The position numbers and the translations under genes were made by a program. A DNA stretch of 64,000 nt from the NCBI RefSeq assembly GCF_003315035.1, contig NZ_QNRE01000001.1:531224-595223 (forward strand), given 5' to 3'. The notes under the pieces are model-generated. The model made no database searches and had not been told where the DNA came from. It worked only from the letters and a program-made list of their open reading frames with translations. Shown in pieces: positions 26,293-34,675 of this stretch. Source of the stretch: Nocardia puris. GTDB lineage: Bacteria; Actinomycetota; Actinomycetes; Mycobacteriales; Mycobacteriaceae. The first letter of the stretch is position 1. Each line of letters opens with the position of its first letter.

Positions 26293-26319
26293 GGGCCCGG
26301 GTGGGGCACACCCGGGCCC
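26293..26319. terminator. Bidirectional hairpin terminator between yeiH and the 23-residue peptide gene
   Basis: GGGCCCGGGTG and CACCCGGGCCC form a perfect 11-bp stem around the loop GGGCA, beginning directly after the yeiH stop. The peptide gene on the other strand ends eight bases away, so the hairpin can serve both transcripts. There is no T-run. Confidence 0.75.
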
Positions 26320-26326
26320 TCCGGGG

Positions 26327-26398
26327 TCACGGAACCAACAGCCGTGCCAGGAAGTCGTTCACGGCCGCTATCAGCGCATTCACGAACTGCGGGATCAT
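26327..26398 (-). CDS. Very small amphipathic peptide (23 residues)
   Basis: ATG 26396-26398 is preceded by GGGAGGAGGAGCG, one of the strongest Shine-Dalgarno sequences in the window. The frame reads MIPQFVNALIAAV, then NDFLARLLVP, then TGA at 26327-26329, immediately followed by the 11-bp hairpin. Polar residues Q4, N7, N14, D15 and R19 fall on one face of a helix and Ile/Phe/Val/Leu on the other; net charge is about zero. This is the layout of phenol-soluble-modulin-like or membrane-surface peptides. No family is recognised. It is divergent from the GGCT-like gene. Being so short, it might be a chance frame, but the ribosome site plus terminator argue for a gene. Confidence 0.55.
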   Translation of the reverse strand: MIPQFVNALIAAVNDFLARLLVP

Positions 26399-26520
26399 CG
26401 CTCCTCCTCCCAATGTGTGACCCGCCGGTCGCCCCGCTCACCGCCGAGCGAACGACGGACTGTGTCGAAGTATTCGTAGTCACCGCCGCCGGGGATGGGC
26501 ATCGGAGGCACAATGGCCTG

Positions 26521-27143
26521 GTGACCGGGAGGGTGTGGTACGCCGCGTACGGCTCGAACATGCACCGGCAGCGGCTGCGCTGCTACCTGGCCGGCGGACG
26601 GCCCAGCGGCGGCGCGATCACCCTGCCCGGCTGCCGCGACACCGCCGAGCCACGCGAGTCGCGCCCGGTCACGCTGCCCGGCCTGCTGTACTTCGCCACC
26701 GAATCCCTGACCTGGACCGGCGGCCGCGCCTTCTACACGCCGAACGCGGCGGGCGAGACCGCCGCGCACGCGTATCTGATCACCGCCCAGCAGTTCTCGG
26801 ACATCGTCGCGCAGGAGATGTACCGGCCACCCGGCGAAGACCTCGAGCTCGCCGAGGTTCTCGCCGACGGCCACCACGCCCTCGGGCCGGCCGCTACGAA
26901 ACCCTGGTGCACGCGGGCGATCTCGACGGTCACCCGATCCTCACCTGCACCGCGCCGTGGCGGCACACCGACCTGCCGGGCAATCCGCCGGCCGCCGCGT
27001 ACCTGCGCCACCTCGCGGCGGGACTGGCCGAATCCCACGGCTGGCCGCTCCCCCGCATCGCCGAATACCTGGCCACCCGGCCGGGCGCGGCGCCGCGCTG
27101 GACTCCGAACGCGGTGCTCGACCTGTTGCGCGCGGACATCTGA
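26521..27143 (+). pseudogene. GGCT-like (YGSN-motif) protein, frameshifted
   Basis: From GTG 26521 the product opens with VWYAAYGSNMHRQRLRCYLAGG, the glycine-rich loop of gamma-glutamylcyclotransferase-like proteins. Actinobacterial members are often mislabelled histone deacetylase. The reading continues well to about 26886 (ADGHHALGP), then turns into a low-quality arginine/proline frame. The neighbouring frame takes over with GRYETLVHAGDLDGHP and runs to a natural end at TGA 27143. Adding one G in the run at 26884-26892 would join the halves into one protein of about 207 residues. Either a recent one-base loss inactivated the gene or the assembly has an error. Confidence 0.7.
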
Positions 27144-27165
27144 CGGCCCCGCGCACCGCGAATCT

Positions 27166-27182
27166 TCGTCTCCGGGAGACAA
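27166..27182. promoter_or_regulatory. Palindromic operator upstream of the PucR-type regulator gene
   Basis: The core GTCTCCGGGAGAC (27168-27180) is a perfect palindrome about one central G; the 17-bp form has one mismatch at its ends. It lies 45 bp before the regulator GTG. The same sequence recurs at 28556-28572. Confidence 0.6.
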
Positions 27183-27226
27183 CGCAAACGCCCTCCCCAC
27201 GCTGCTCGCCGCTCTACCCTCGAGGC

Positions 27227-28501
27227 GTGAGTCCCGACGACGAGGTCGATGTGAGCGGCTACGTCGCCGTCCTGGCCGCCCGCATGAACGAGCGGGTGAC
27301 CGAGGTCAGCGGCGTCATCAGCGACGAGCTCACCGACCAGATCTCCGAGCTGCGCGTCGACGCGCGCACCCTCGAACTCCTCGGCGCCAGCGTCGAGGGC
27401 AATGTCGACACCATCCTGCACGCGCTGCGCCACGGCATCGCCGTCGAGCGCATCACCGCGCCCGCGGCCGCGCTCGAATACGCGCGCCGCCTGGCCCAGC
27501 ACGGTGTGCCGGTGAACGCGCTGGTCCGGGCATACCGGCTGGGGCAGCGCCGGTTGACCGAGCTGGTGTTCGCCGAGTTACGCAGTATCGACATGCCGCC
27601 CGGCACCGGGATCGTGGCGATCGAGACCATCACCCGGGTGCTGTTCGCCTACATCGACTGGATCAGCCAGCAGGTGGTCGCGGTGTACGAGGAGGAGCGC
27701 GACCGCTGGCTGGAGAACCGCAACAGCGTGCGCGCGCTGCGGGTGCGGGAACTGCTCGCCGAACGCGCGCCCGTCGACGTGGACGCCGAGACCGAGACCA
27801 TCCGCTACCCGCTGCGCTGGCATCACCTCGCGCTGGTGCTGTGGTATCCCGACGGGCAAGCCGTACCGGGCGACGACGAGCAGCTCACCCGGTTGCAGCG
27901 GTTCGCCCGGGAGCTGGCCGACGCGGTGGGCACCGACGCCGCGCCGCTGTTCGCCGCCACCGACACCGCGAGCGGCTGGGCCTGGCTGCCGTTCCGTGCC
28001 GCACCCGACGGCCCTGTCACCGCCGTCCGCCGGTTCTTCGCCCGGCAGGCGGGCGCGCCGCACGCCGCGATCGGGCGGCCGGGCGCGGGGATCGACGGCT
28101 TCCGCCGCTCGCACCGGCAGGCCCAGCGGGCGCGGGCGGTCGCCGTGGCCGGTGCGGGCCGCCACCGGGTGGTGGCCGCCGACGATCCGGGATTGCCGCT
28201 GGTCGCGCTGCTCGGTGACGATCCCGCCGACCTGCGCGAATGGGTGGGCGACGTGCTCGGCGGCCTGGCCACCGACAGCCCCGACGACGCCCGGTTGCGC
28301 GAGACGCTGCGGATCTTCCTGCGCACCGGCGCCAGCTACAAGGCGGCGGCGCTCGAGCTGGACCTGCACTTCAACTCGGTGAAGTACCGCGTGCGCAAGG
28401 CGGTCGACCGGCGCGGGCGCCCGATCGGCGCGGACCGCCTCGACGTGGAGGTGGCGCTGCTGGCCTGCCACTGGCTCGGGTCGGCCGTGCTGCGGCGCTG
28501 A
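27227..28501 (+). CDS. PucR/CdaR-type helix-turn-helix regulator
   Basis: A 424-residue cytoplasmic regulator. The N-terminal RsbT-co-antagonist-like helical region runs to about residue 170 (LELLGASVEGNVDTILHALRHG, and INTERIM helices with WISQQVVAVYEEERDRWLENRN). The middle GGDEF-like/CdaR region follows. The C-terminal PucR HTH_30 domain reads LRIFLRTGASYKAAALELDLHFNSVKYRVRKAV. GTG 27227 is the start; the longer open frame is a chance extension through the GGCT-like gene. A 13-bp perfect palindrome lies 45 bp upstream and recurs before the acyl-CoA ligase operon that follows, so self-control and control of that operon are likely. Confidence 0.86.
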   Translation: MSPDDEVDVSGYVAVLAARMNERVTEVSGVISDELTDQISELRVDARTLELLGASVEGNVDTILHALRHGIAVERITAPAAALEYARRLAQHGVPVNALVRAYRLGQRRLTELVFAELRSIDMPPGTGIVAIETITRVLFAYIDWISQQVVAVYEEERDRWLENRNSVRALRVRELLAERAPVDVDAETETIRYPLRWHHLALVLWYPDGQAVPGDDEQLTRLQRFARELADAVGTDAAPLFAATDTASGWAWLPFRAAPDGPVTAVRRFFARQAGAPHAAIGRPGAGIDGFRRSHRQAQRARAVAVAGAGRHRVVAADDPGLPLVALLGDDPADLREWVGDVLGGLATDSPDDARLRETLRIFLRTGASYKAAALELDLHFNSVKYRVRKAVDRRGRPIGADRLDVEVALLACHWLGSAVLRR

Positions 28502-28555
28502 GTTCTGCCGAGCCCCGGGGTTCTGGCGAGCCGGGGTTCCGCCGAGCTCCGCCGA

Positions 28556-28572
28556 TTGTCTCCGGGAGACAA
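28556..28572. promoter_or_regulatory. Perfect 17-bp palindrome upstream of the acyl-CoA ligase/DUF3556 operon
   Basis: TTGTCTCCGGGAGACAA is an exact palindrome of two 8-bp arms about one G, 100 bp before the ligase start. Its 13-bp core is identical to the site before the PucR-type gene, which makes it the likely shared operator. Confidence 0.7.
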
Positions 28573-28671
28573 AGCCGCGCGAGTAGTTCGTCGTCGCACG
28601 ATGGTGTGGTCCAGGTCACTGATTCCTACCTTTAGGGAGTCATCAGCCGGACCACCACACCAGGACCGCCC

Positions 28672-30135
28672 ATGCCTCTCGCCGATCTCCCCGGCACGCG
28701 CCGACGCCAGAACCCCGGCGCGCCTTGCCTTTCCGACGACGACGTCACTCTCACCGCCGCGCAGTTCGACGAGCGGGTGCGCCGCGCCGCCGCCGCGCTG
28801 CGGTCGCACGGCGTGGGGCCGGGCGACGTGGTCGCCGTCATGTTGCCGAACACGGTGACGTTGGTCGTCACCCTGTTCGCCGCCTGGTACACGGGTGCGG
28901 CGCTCACGCCCGTCAATCCGGCGCTGACAAACGCCGAGGTCGATTACCAGCTCACCGACGCGCATGCCAAGGTGCTCGTCACCGACAGCACCTACGCGTC
29001 GGGCGACACGATCGTGGTCTCCCCCGCCGAACTGCTCCACCCCGAACCGGTGGCGACCGAACCGGTCCGCGTCGGCGACGCCGAGCCCGCGCTGCTGATC
29101 TACACCAGCGGCACCACCGGCCGCCCGAAGGGCGTGGTGCTCGACCACGCGAACCTGAATGCCATGTGCGCCATGATGATCGACGCGCTGGGACTGTCGG
29201 CCGCCGATCACAGCCTGCTGGTGCTGCCGCTGTTCCACGTCAACGGGATCGTGGTGAGCACGCTCTCGCCGCTACTGGCGGGCGGGCGCACCACCATCGC
29301 CGGGCGCTTCAGCCCGAAGACGTTCTTCGACCGGCTCGTCACCAGCGGCGCCACCTACTTCTCGGCGGTGCCGACCATCTACACGATGCTCGCCGACCTG
29401 CCGCCGCAGGTCCGTCCCGACACTTCGCGGGTGCGGTTCGGCATCTGCGGCGCGGCTCCGGCCAGCGTCGAACTGATCGAGAAGTTCGAATCCCGTTACG
29501 GCATCACGATTGTCGAGGGTTACGGCCTGTCCGAGGGCACCTGCGCGAGCACGCTCAACCCGGTGGCCGGGCTGCGCAAACCCGGCACCGTGGGCCGCCC
29601 GCTGCCGGGCCAGCGCGTGCGGATCGCCGACGAGACGGGCGCGCCGGTACCCGACGGCGAGGCGGGCGAAGTACTCATCCAGGGCCCGAATGTCATGCGC
29701 GGCTATCTGAATCGTCCCGCCGAGACGGCGAAGACGCTGGCCGGCGGCTGGCTGCACACCGGCGACATCGGCTACCTCGACGCCGACGGCTACCTGGTGC
29801 TGGTGGACCGCGCCAAGGACATGATCATCCGCGGCGGCGAGAACATCTACCCGAAGGAGATCGAGAACGTCGTCTACCAGCTGCCCGAGGTCGCCGAGGC
29901 GGCCGTGGTCGGCAGGCCCAGCGCGCTGTACGGCGAAGAACCGGTGCTGTTCGTCGCGCTGAACTCCGGCGCGGACCTGCCGCCCGAGCGGATCCTCGCC
30001 CACGTCGGCGCCCGGATGTCGAAATACAAACTGCCCGTGGACGTCACCGTGCTCGACGAGCTGCCCAAGAACGCGGTCGGCAAGCTCGACAAGCCCTCGC
30101 TGCGCCGCGCCCTCGTCACCGCCGACGCCGTCTGA
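28672..30135 (+). CDS. AMP-binding acyl-CoA ligase
   Basis: A 487-residue adenylate-forming ligase with the phosphate loop IYTSGTTGRPKG near residue 145, the adenine motif EGYGLSEGT, the hinge LHTGDIGYLD, and the catalytic lysine in LPKNAVGKLDKPSLR close to the C-terminus. It is intact and rather short, close to fatty-acid or aromatic-acid CoA ligases (FadD3/13-like size). It is the first gene of a three-gene operon with the DUF3556 membrane protein and an FAD oxidoreductase, downstream of the 17-bp palindrome. The acyl substrate is unknown. Confidence 0.88.
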   Translation: MPLADLPGTRRRQNPGAPCLSDDDVTLTAAQFDERVRRAAAALRSHGVGPGDVVAVMLPNTVTLVVTLFAAWYTGAALTPVNPALTNAEVDYQLTDAHAKVLVTDSTYASGDTIVVSPAELLHPEPVATEPVRVGDAEPALLIYTSGTTGRPKGVVLDHANLNAMCAMMIDALGLSAADHSLLVLPLFHVNGIVVSTLSPLLAGGRTTIAGRFSPKTFFDRLVTSGATYFSAVPTIYTMLADLPPQVRPDTSRVRFGICGAAPASVELIEKFESRYGITIVEGYGLSEGTCASTLNPVAGLRKPGTVGRPLPGQRVRIADETGAPVPDGEAGEVLIQGPNVMRGYLNRPAETAKTLAGGWLHTGDIGYLDADGYLVLVDRAKDMIIRGGENIYPKEIENVVYQLPEVAEAAVVGRPSALYGEEPVLFVALNSGADLPPERILAHVGARMSKYKLPVDVTVLDELPKNAVGKLDKPSLRRALVTADAV

Positions 30136-30171
30136 CATCGCACCCTCCGAAACGAATCAGGGGTTACTCCA

Positions 30172-31974
30172 ATGGGATTCACCACACCAGACCTGCCGGC
30201 GGTGGAGCCGGAATCGTTCCTGCGCAGACCGCTCATGGAGCGCATGCGCATCCTCGCGCTCGACTGGGCCGACAACGGCTTCGGGTCGCCGCGCATGGTG
30301 CACCTCGTCTACATCGCGAAGCTCGTCGTGTTCTTCGCGATCGGCGGCATCACGGTGGCGACGCTCACCTCGGGGCTGCCCGCGTTCTGGCACGTCGCCG
30401 ACTGGTGGAACCAGCCCATCGTCTACCAGAAGGTCATCCTGTGGACGGTGCTGCTGGAGGCGATCGGCGTGGCCGGGTCCTGGGGGCCGCTGGCGGGCAA
30501 GGTCAAGCCGATGACCGGCGGCATCCGCTTCTGGGCGCGGCCGGGGACCATCCGGCTGCGGCCGTGGCGGTGGGTGCCGGGCACGAACGGCGACCGGCGC
30601 ACCTGGGTCGACGTGACGCTGTACCTGGCGCTGCTGGCCAGCCTCGTGGTCGCGCTGGTTTCGCCTGGCGTGCCCAGTGATTCGCTCGCGAGCGTGGCGC
30701 CCTCGATCACCTCGGGCCTGGTGGCTCCGGCGCTGTTGATCGCGCCCATCGCGCTGCTGATACTGGTGGGCCTGCGGGACAAGACGATCTTCCTGGCCGC
30801 GCGCGGCGAGCAGTATCTGCCCGCGCTGGTGTTCTTCGCGGCGCTGCCGTTCGTGGACATGATCGTGGCGCTGAAGATGCTGATCGTGGTGGTGTGGGTC
30901 GGCGCGGGCTTCTCCAAGCTGAGCAGGCACTTCTCGAATGTGGTTCCGCCCATGGTGTCCAACAGCCCGTCGATTCCCTTCAAGTTCGTGAAGCGGGCGC
31001 ACTACCGGGACTTCCCGAAGGACATGCGTCCCTCGCGGCTGGCCGATGTGATGGCACACGGCGGCGGCACGTTCGTCGAGATCGTGGCTCCGCTGACCCT
31101 GCTGTTCTCCACGAACAAGTGGCTCACCTTGGCGGCCGTGCTCGTGATGGTGACCTTCCACCTGTTCATCATTTCGACGTTCCCCCTGGCGGTTCCGCTG
31201 GAATGGAACGTGGTGTTCGCCTACGCGACCGTCTTCCTGTTCCTCGGATTCCCGAACTGGAACGGTTTCTCGCTGGCCGACATGTCCTCGCCGTGGCTGC
31301 TGATCGGCCTCGCGGTGGCACTGCTGTTCTTCCCGGTGCTGGGCAATCTGCGTCCCGACAAGGTGTCGTTCCTGCCCTCGATGCGGCAGTACGCGGGCAA
31401 CTGGGCGTCGGCGGTGTGGGCGTTCGCGCCGGGCGCGGAGGACAAGCTCAACCGCGTCACCCGCTCGTCGGGCAACCAGATCGACCAGTTCATCGCCTTC
31501 GGCTACGAACCGCCGTGGGCCGAGATCACCCTGCAGAAGACGGTCGCGTGGCGCAGCATGCACAGCCAGGCGCGCGGCCTGTTCTCGCTGCTCATCGCCC
31601 GCCTGCCCGATGTGGATACGCGCACCGTGCGCGAGGCCGAGTTCCTGTGCAACTCGATCCTGGGCTTCAACTTCGGCGACGGGCACCTGCACGACGAGGA
31701 CATGATCCGCGCGGTGCAGAGCGAGGCGCGCTTCGCACCGGGCGAGTGCGTGATCGCGTGGGTGGAGTCCGAGGCGTTCGGCAGCGGCATCCAGCGCTAC
31801 AAGCTGATCGACGCAGCGCACGGCGTCATCGAGACCGGCACCTGGCGGGTGGCCGACGCTGTCGCCGAGCAGCCGTGGCTGCCGAACGGGCCGATCCCGC
31901 TGCACGTCACCTGGTCGCTGGCGGCGGCGCGGGCCGAGCGCCCCGCCGAGCAGGGTCGCGAGGCGCTGGCGTGA
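30172..31974 (+). CDS. DUF3556 transmembrane protein
   Basis: A 600-residue polytopic protein with about nine hydrophobic helices in residues 45-400 (for example IAKLVVFFAIGGITVATL, VTLYLALLASLVVALV, FHLFIISTFPLAVPLEW) and a soluble C-terminal third of about 200 residues. The N-terminal FTTPDLPAVEPESFLRRP and the central FSKLSRHFSNVVPPMVSNSP identify the actinobacterial DUF3556 family, found in mycolate-containing bacteria and usually beside lipid genes. No activity is known. It is 36 bp downstream of the ligase gene and overlaps the oxidoreductase start (GTGA, 31971-31974). Partners suggest acyl-lipid processing at the membrane. Confidence 0.83.
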   Translation: MGFTTPDLPAVEPESFLRRPLMERMRILALDWADNGFGSPRMVHLVYIAKLVVFFAIGGITVATLTSGLPAFWHVADWWNQPIVYQKVILWTVLLEAIGVAGSWGPLAGKVKPMTGGIRFWARPGTIRLRPWRWVPGTNGDRRTWVDVTLYLALLASLVVALVSPGVPSDSLASVAPSITSGLVAPALLIAPIALLILVGLRDKTIFLAARGEQYLPALVFFAALPFVDMIVALKMLIVVVWVGAGFSKLSRHFSNVVPPMVSNSPSIPFKFVKRAHYRDFPKDMRPSRLADVMAHGGGTFVEIVAPLTLLFSTNKWLTLAAVLVMVTFHLFIISTFPLAVPLEWNVVFAYATVFLFLGFPNWNGFSLADMSSPWLLIGLAVALLFFPVLGNLRPDKVSFLPSMRQYAGNWASAVWAFAPGAEDKLNRVTRSSGNQIDQFIAFGYEPPWAEITLQKTVAWRSMHSQARGLFSLLIARLPDVDTRTVREAEFLCNSILGFNFGDGHLHDEDMIRAVQSEARFAPGECVIAWVESEAFGSGIQRYKLIDAAHGVIETGTWRVADAVAEQPWLPNGPIPLHVTWSLAAARAERPAEQGREALA

Positions 31975-33398
31975 GCACGGCGACGGTGGTGGGCGCGGGC
32001 CCCAACGGGCTCGCGGCCGCCGTCGCCCTCGCCACCGAGGGCGTCACGGTGACCGTGCTGGAGGCGGCCGACGAGATCGGCGGGGGGACAAGGAGTTCCG
32101 AAGCCATCGTGCCGGGGCTGTTACACGACCACTGTTCGGCGATCCATCCGATGGCCGTGGGGTCGCCGTTCCTGAACGGGCTCGGACTGGACCGGTACGG
32201 GTTGACCTGGCGGCTGCCCGAGATCGACTGCGTCCACCCGCTCGACGACGGATCGGCGGGCGTGCTGCATCGCTCGGTCGAGCGGACCGCCGCCGGGCTC
32301 GGCCGTGACGGCGCGCGGTGGCGGTGGGCGTTCGAGGGACCGGTCGCCCGGTACGACGCGCTGGCCGAGGACATCATGCGGCCGCTGCTGCGGGTGCCCC
32401 GGCACCCGATCACGTTGGCGCGCTTCGGCGCACCGACCGTGCTGCCCGGTTCGGCGTTCGCGCGGTACTTCCGGACGCCGCAGGCGCGCGCACTGTTCAC
32501 CGGGGTGGCGGCGCACGCGTTCCGGCCGCTGCACTACCCGCTCACCTCGGCGATCGGGTTGGGCATCCTCACGGCGGGCCACCGTTACGGGTGGGCGGTG
32601 GCCGAGGGTGGGTCGCGGGCCATCACCGGCGCGCTGGCCGCGTTGCTCGCCGATCTGGGAGGCAAGATCGAGACCGGGGTGCGCGTGGAATCCGCCGCGC
32701 AGCTGGCGGATTCGGATGTCACGCTGTTCGATCTGGATCCGGCGTCGGTCGCCCGCATTCTCGGCGACCGGCTTCCCACCCGAATCGCCAAGGCGTTCCG
32801 GCGATTCCGGCGCGGGCCGGGGGCGTTCAAGGTCGATTTCGCGGTGGAAGGTGGTGTGCCGTGGACCAACCCCGACGCGCACCGGGCCGGCACCGTCCAT
32901 CTCGCGGGCACCCACGCCGAACTGGCCGCCACCGAACGCGACATCCACGCGGGCCGGATGCCGGAGCGTCCGTTCGTCCTGGTCGGCCAGCAGTACCTAG
33001 CCGACCCGTCGCGATCGGTGGGCGATGTCCACCCGGTGTGGAGTTACGCGCATGTGCCGCACGGCTACCCGGGCGACGCCACCGCCGCGATCATCGCCCA
33101 GATCGAGCGCTTCGCCCCCGGCTTCCGCGACCGGATCATCGGCCTCGAAGTCCGGTCCACCACCGAAATACCCGCCCGCAACGCCAATTTCGCGGGCGGC
33201 GACATCATGACCGGCGCCAAGGATCTCCGCCAACTGCTCTTCGGCCCCCGAATCACCCTGTCCCCCTACACCCTCGGCCTACCGGGCATGTACCTCTGCT
33301 CCGCCGCCACCCCACCGGGCCCCGGAGCACACGGCATGTGCGGCGCCAACGCGGCGACGCTCGCGCTGGAATACTTGGCGCGCTCAGGACGCGGTTGA
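31971..33398 (+). CDS. FAD-dependent oxidoreductase, phytoene-desaturase-like
   Basis: A 475-residue flavoprotein. The N-terminal dinucleotide fold TVVGAGPNGLAAAVALATEG is followed by VLEAADEIGGGTRS, the classic CrtI/amine-oxidase-type ADP-binding pattern. Near the C-terminus LPGMYLCSAATPPGPGAHGMCGANAA is the second FAD contact seen in phytoene desaturases and retinol saturase-like proteins. It starts at GTG 31971, which overlaps the DUF3556 stop. As part of the ligase/DUF3556 operon it may desaturate or saturate an isoprenoid- or fatty-acyl-type substrate. No carotenoid synthase is encoded nearby, so a carotenoid role is not supported. Confidence 0.85.
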   Translation: MSTATVVGAGPNGLAAAVALATEGVTVTVLEAADEIGGGTRSSEAIVPGLLHDHCSAIHPMAVGSPFLNGLGLDRYGLTWRLPEIDCVHPLDDGSAGVLHRSVERTAAGLGRDGARWRWAFEGPVARYDALAEDIMRPLLRVPRHPITLARFGAPTVLPGSAFARYFRTPQARALFTGVAAHAFRPLHYPLTSAIGLGILTAGHRYGWAVAEGGSRAITGALAALLADLGGKIETGVRVESAAQLADSDVTLFDLDPASVARILGDRLPTRIAKAFRRFRRGPGAFKVDFAVEGGVPWTNPDAHRAGTVHLAGTHAELAATERDIHAGRMPERPFVLVGQQYLADPSRSVGDVHPVWSYAHVPHGYPGDATAAIIAQIERFAPGFRDRIIGLEVRSTTEIPARNANFAGGDIMTGAKDLRQLLFGPRITLSPYTLGLPGMYLCSAATPPGPGAHGMCGANAATLALEYLARSGRG

Positions 33399-33517
33399 CG
33401 CCGCCGACCGGAAGGCGGTGCGGTGGCGGGACGCGGCTCGACGCCTGCCACGAGGTGACGATCGAGGTGGCACACTCCCTCGCGTCAGGCGGCTGCCGGC
33501 CATACAGGACGGCCGAT

Positions 33518-34417
33518 TCAGGCCGCGCCCTTCTGCCAGGACGGTCCCGCGTCAGGGGCGTCGGTGCGGAGGACGGAGGCTTGGATGAGGCCGTAGGGGC
33601 GGTCGGCGGCGTGGAAGACCTCGTTGGGGTTGGGGAGGCCGAAGGGGGCGAGGTCGTAGGCGAAGTGGTGGTTGTTCGGGGCGGAGAGGCGGATTTCGGC
33701 GATGGGTGGATGAGCTTCGAGGACCGCCTTGCCCATCTCGAACAAGGTCTGCTGCAAGGCTTTCGAGTCGACGTCGGCGAAGCGGTCGATCAAGAGGGCG
33801 CGGACGTCCGCGTAGGTGGTGTCCCAAGCGATATCGGTTGCCGTGTAACGCCACTCGACGGTGACCGTGGTGGCGAGGACGCGGTCGGCCGCGGGGCGCA
33901 GGGTGGTGTACTCGTCCACCAGGAAGCCCTCGAAGGCGGAGCCGGTGGACTTGAGCAGGGTGAGGTCTTTCAGACCCGCGATCACCCAGGCCTCATCGGC
34001 AGTGGCTGTGACGGCGGCGGTGCGCACCTCCTGCCCCCGGCGGATCCAGGTGTGGTCGTGCTCGCGCCCCGCGACGGTCGCGCGCTGCCACAGGTACTCC
34101 TCGATATCGATCCGGGCGCAGTCGACGGCGGCGAAACGGCTGGCGAAATGGCGGGCCAGATCGAGGCCGTAGTCCTCGATCGCACCGAGGCGGTCTTTGG
34201 CGAAGGCGTAGGCGGTGTTCTTCTGACTGTCGGTCGGCAGCACCGCGGACTGGTCGCCCTCGAGGTGGGCGGCCGCGAAATCGCCACGCAGCGTGGTCGA
34301 TACGTTCACGTCGCGGATCTCGTGACGGGCGTTCTCGCGGTGGATGCGCACGACGCGGTTCTCGGCTTTGCCGTACTGGTTCGGCCCGAGGACGATCGCG
34401 CCCGATAGTGCGGTCAT
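33518..34417 (-). CDS. Urate oxidase (uricase)
   Basis: A 299-residue cofactor-free uricase that converts urate and O2 to 5-hydroxyisourate and hydrogen peroxide. Motifs are VLPTDSQKNTAYAFAKD (the Thr-Asp active-site loop near residue 62, with the Lys of the proton relay in the N-terminal NQYGK), FEGFLVDEYTTLRP (substrate Phe/Leu/Val contact) and the C-terminal APNNHHFAYDL. Two tandem T-fold units give normal length. It ends with no SKL tail, as in bacteria. ATG 34417 has GGAGAACC upstream. It lies 258 bp downstream of the amidohydrolase gene on the same strand. No HIU hydrolase or OHCU decarboxylase gene is present in the window, so later steps must be elsewhere. Confidence 0.95.
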   Translation of the reverse strand: MTALSGAIVLGPNQYGKAENRVVRIHRENARHEIRDVNVSTTLRGDFAAAHLEGDQSAVLPTDSQKNTAYAFAKDRLGAIEDYGLDLARHFASRFAAVDCARIDIEEYLWQRATVAGREHDHTWIRRGQEVRTAAVTATADEAWVIAGLKDLTLLKSTGSAFEGFLVDEYTTLRPAADRVLATTVTVEWRYTATDIAWDTTYADVRALLIDRFADVDSKALQQTLFEMGKAVLEAHPPIAEIRLSAPNNHHFAYDLAPFGLPNPNEVFHAADRPYGLIQASVLRTDAPDAGPSWQKGAA

Positions 34418-34675
34418 GTGGGTTCTCCTTCGTCTTCGGTCCCGGGCGAACCGGGACGATCGGCTGGAATCCCGGTCAGCGAGAAGGGCCGTCGTGCCAC
34501 CGCGGACCGGGCAACTCGATGAACGATGCTGGGCTGTCGGACCTCTCGGGTCGCGGCACGGCCGATCGGCGGACGGGTCGCCGGTGGCCGAGAGACGGTG
34601 CGGTGAATGATGCTGGGCCGACCGAGTACGATCGCCGGGGAGGGGATGGCTGGGATTCGGACCGGCAACGAACAC

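Noticed and set aside
31971..33398. Carotenoid biosynthesis cluster around the CrtI-like oxidoreductase
   Set aside because: No phytoene synthase, GGPP synthase or cyclase is encoded nearby; neighbours are an acyl-CoA ligase and DUF3556.
34439..34457. GTCCCGG-GCGAA-CCGGGAC hairpin upstream of uricase
   Set aside because: Only a 7-bp stem close to the start codon; too weak to call a riboswitch or attenuator. GAAYGATGCTGGGC direct repeats at 34521 and 34605 nearby are also too short to interpret.
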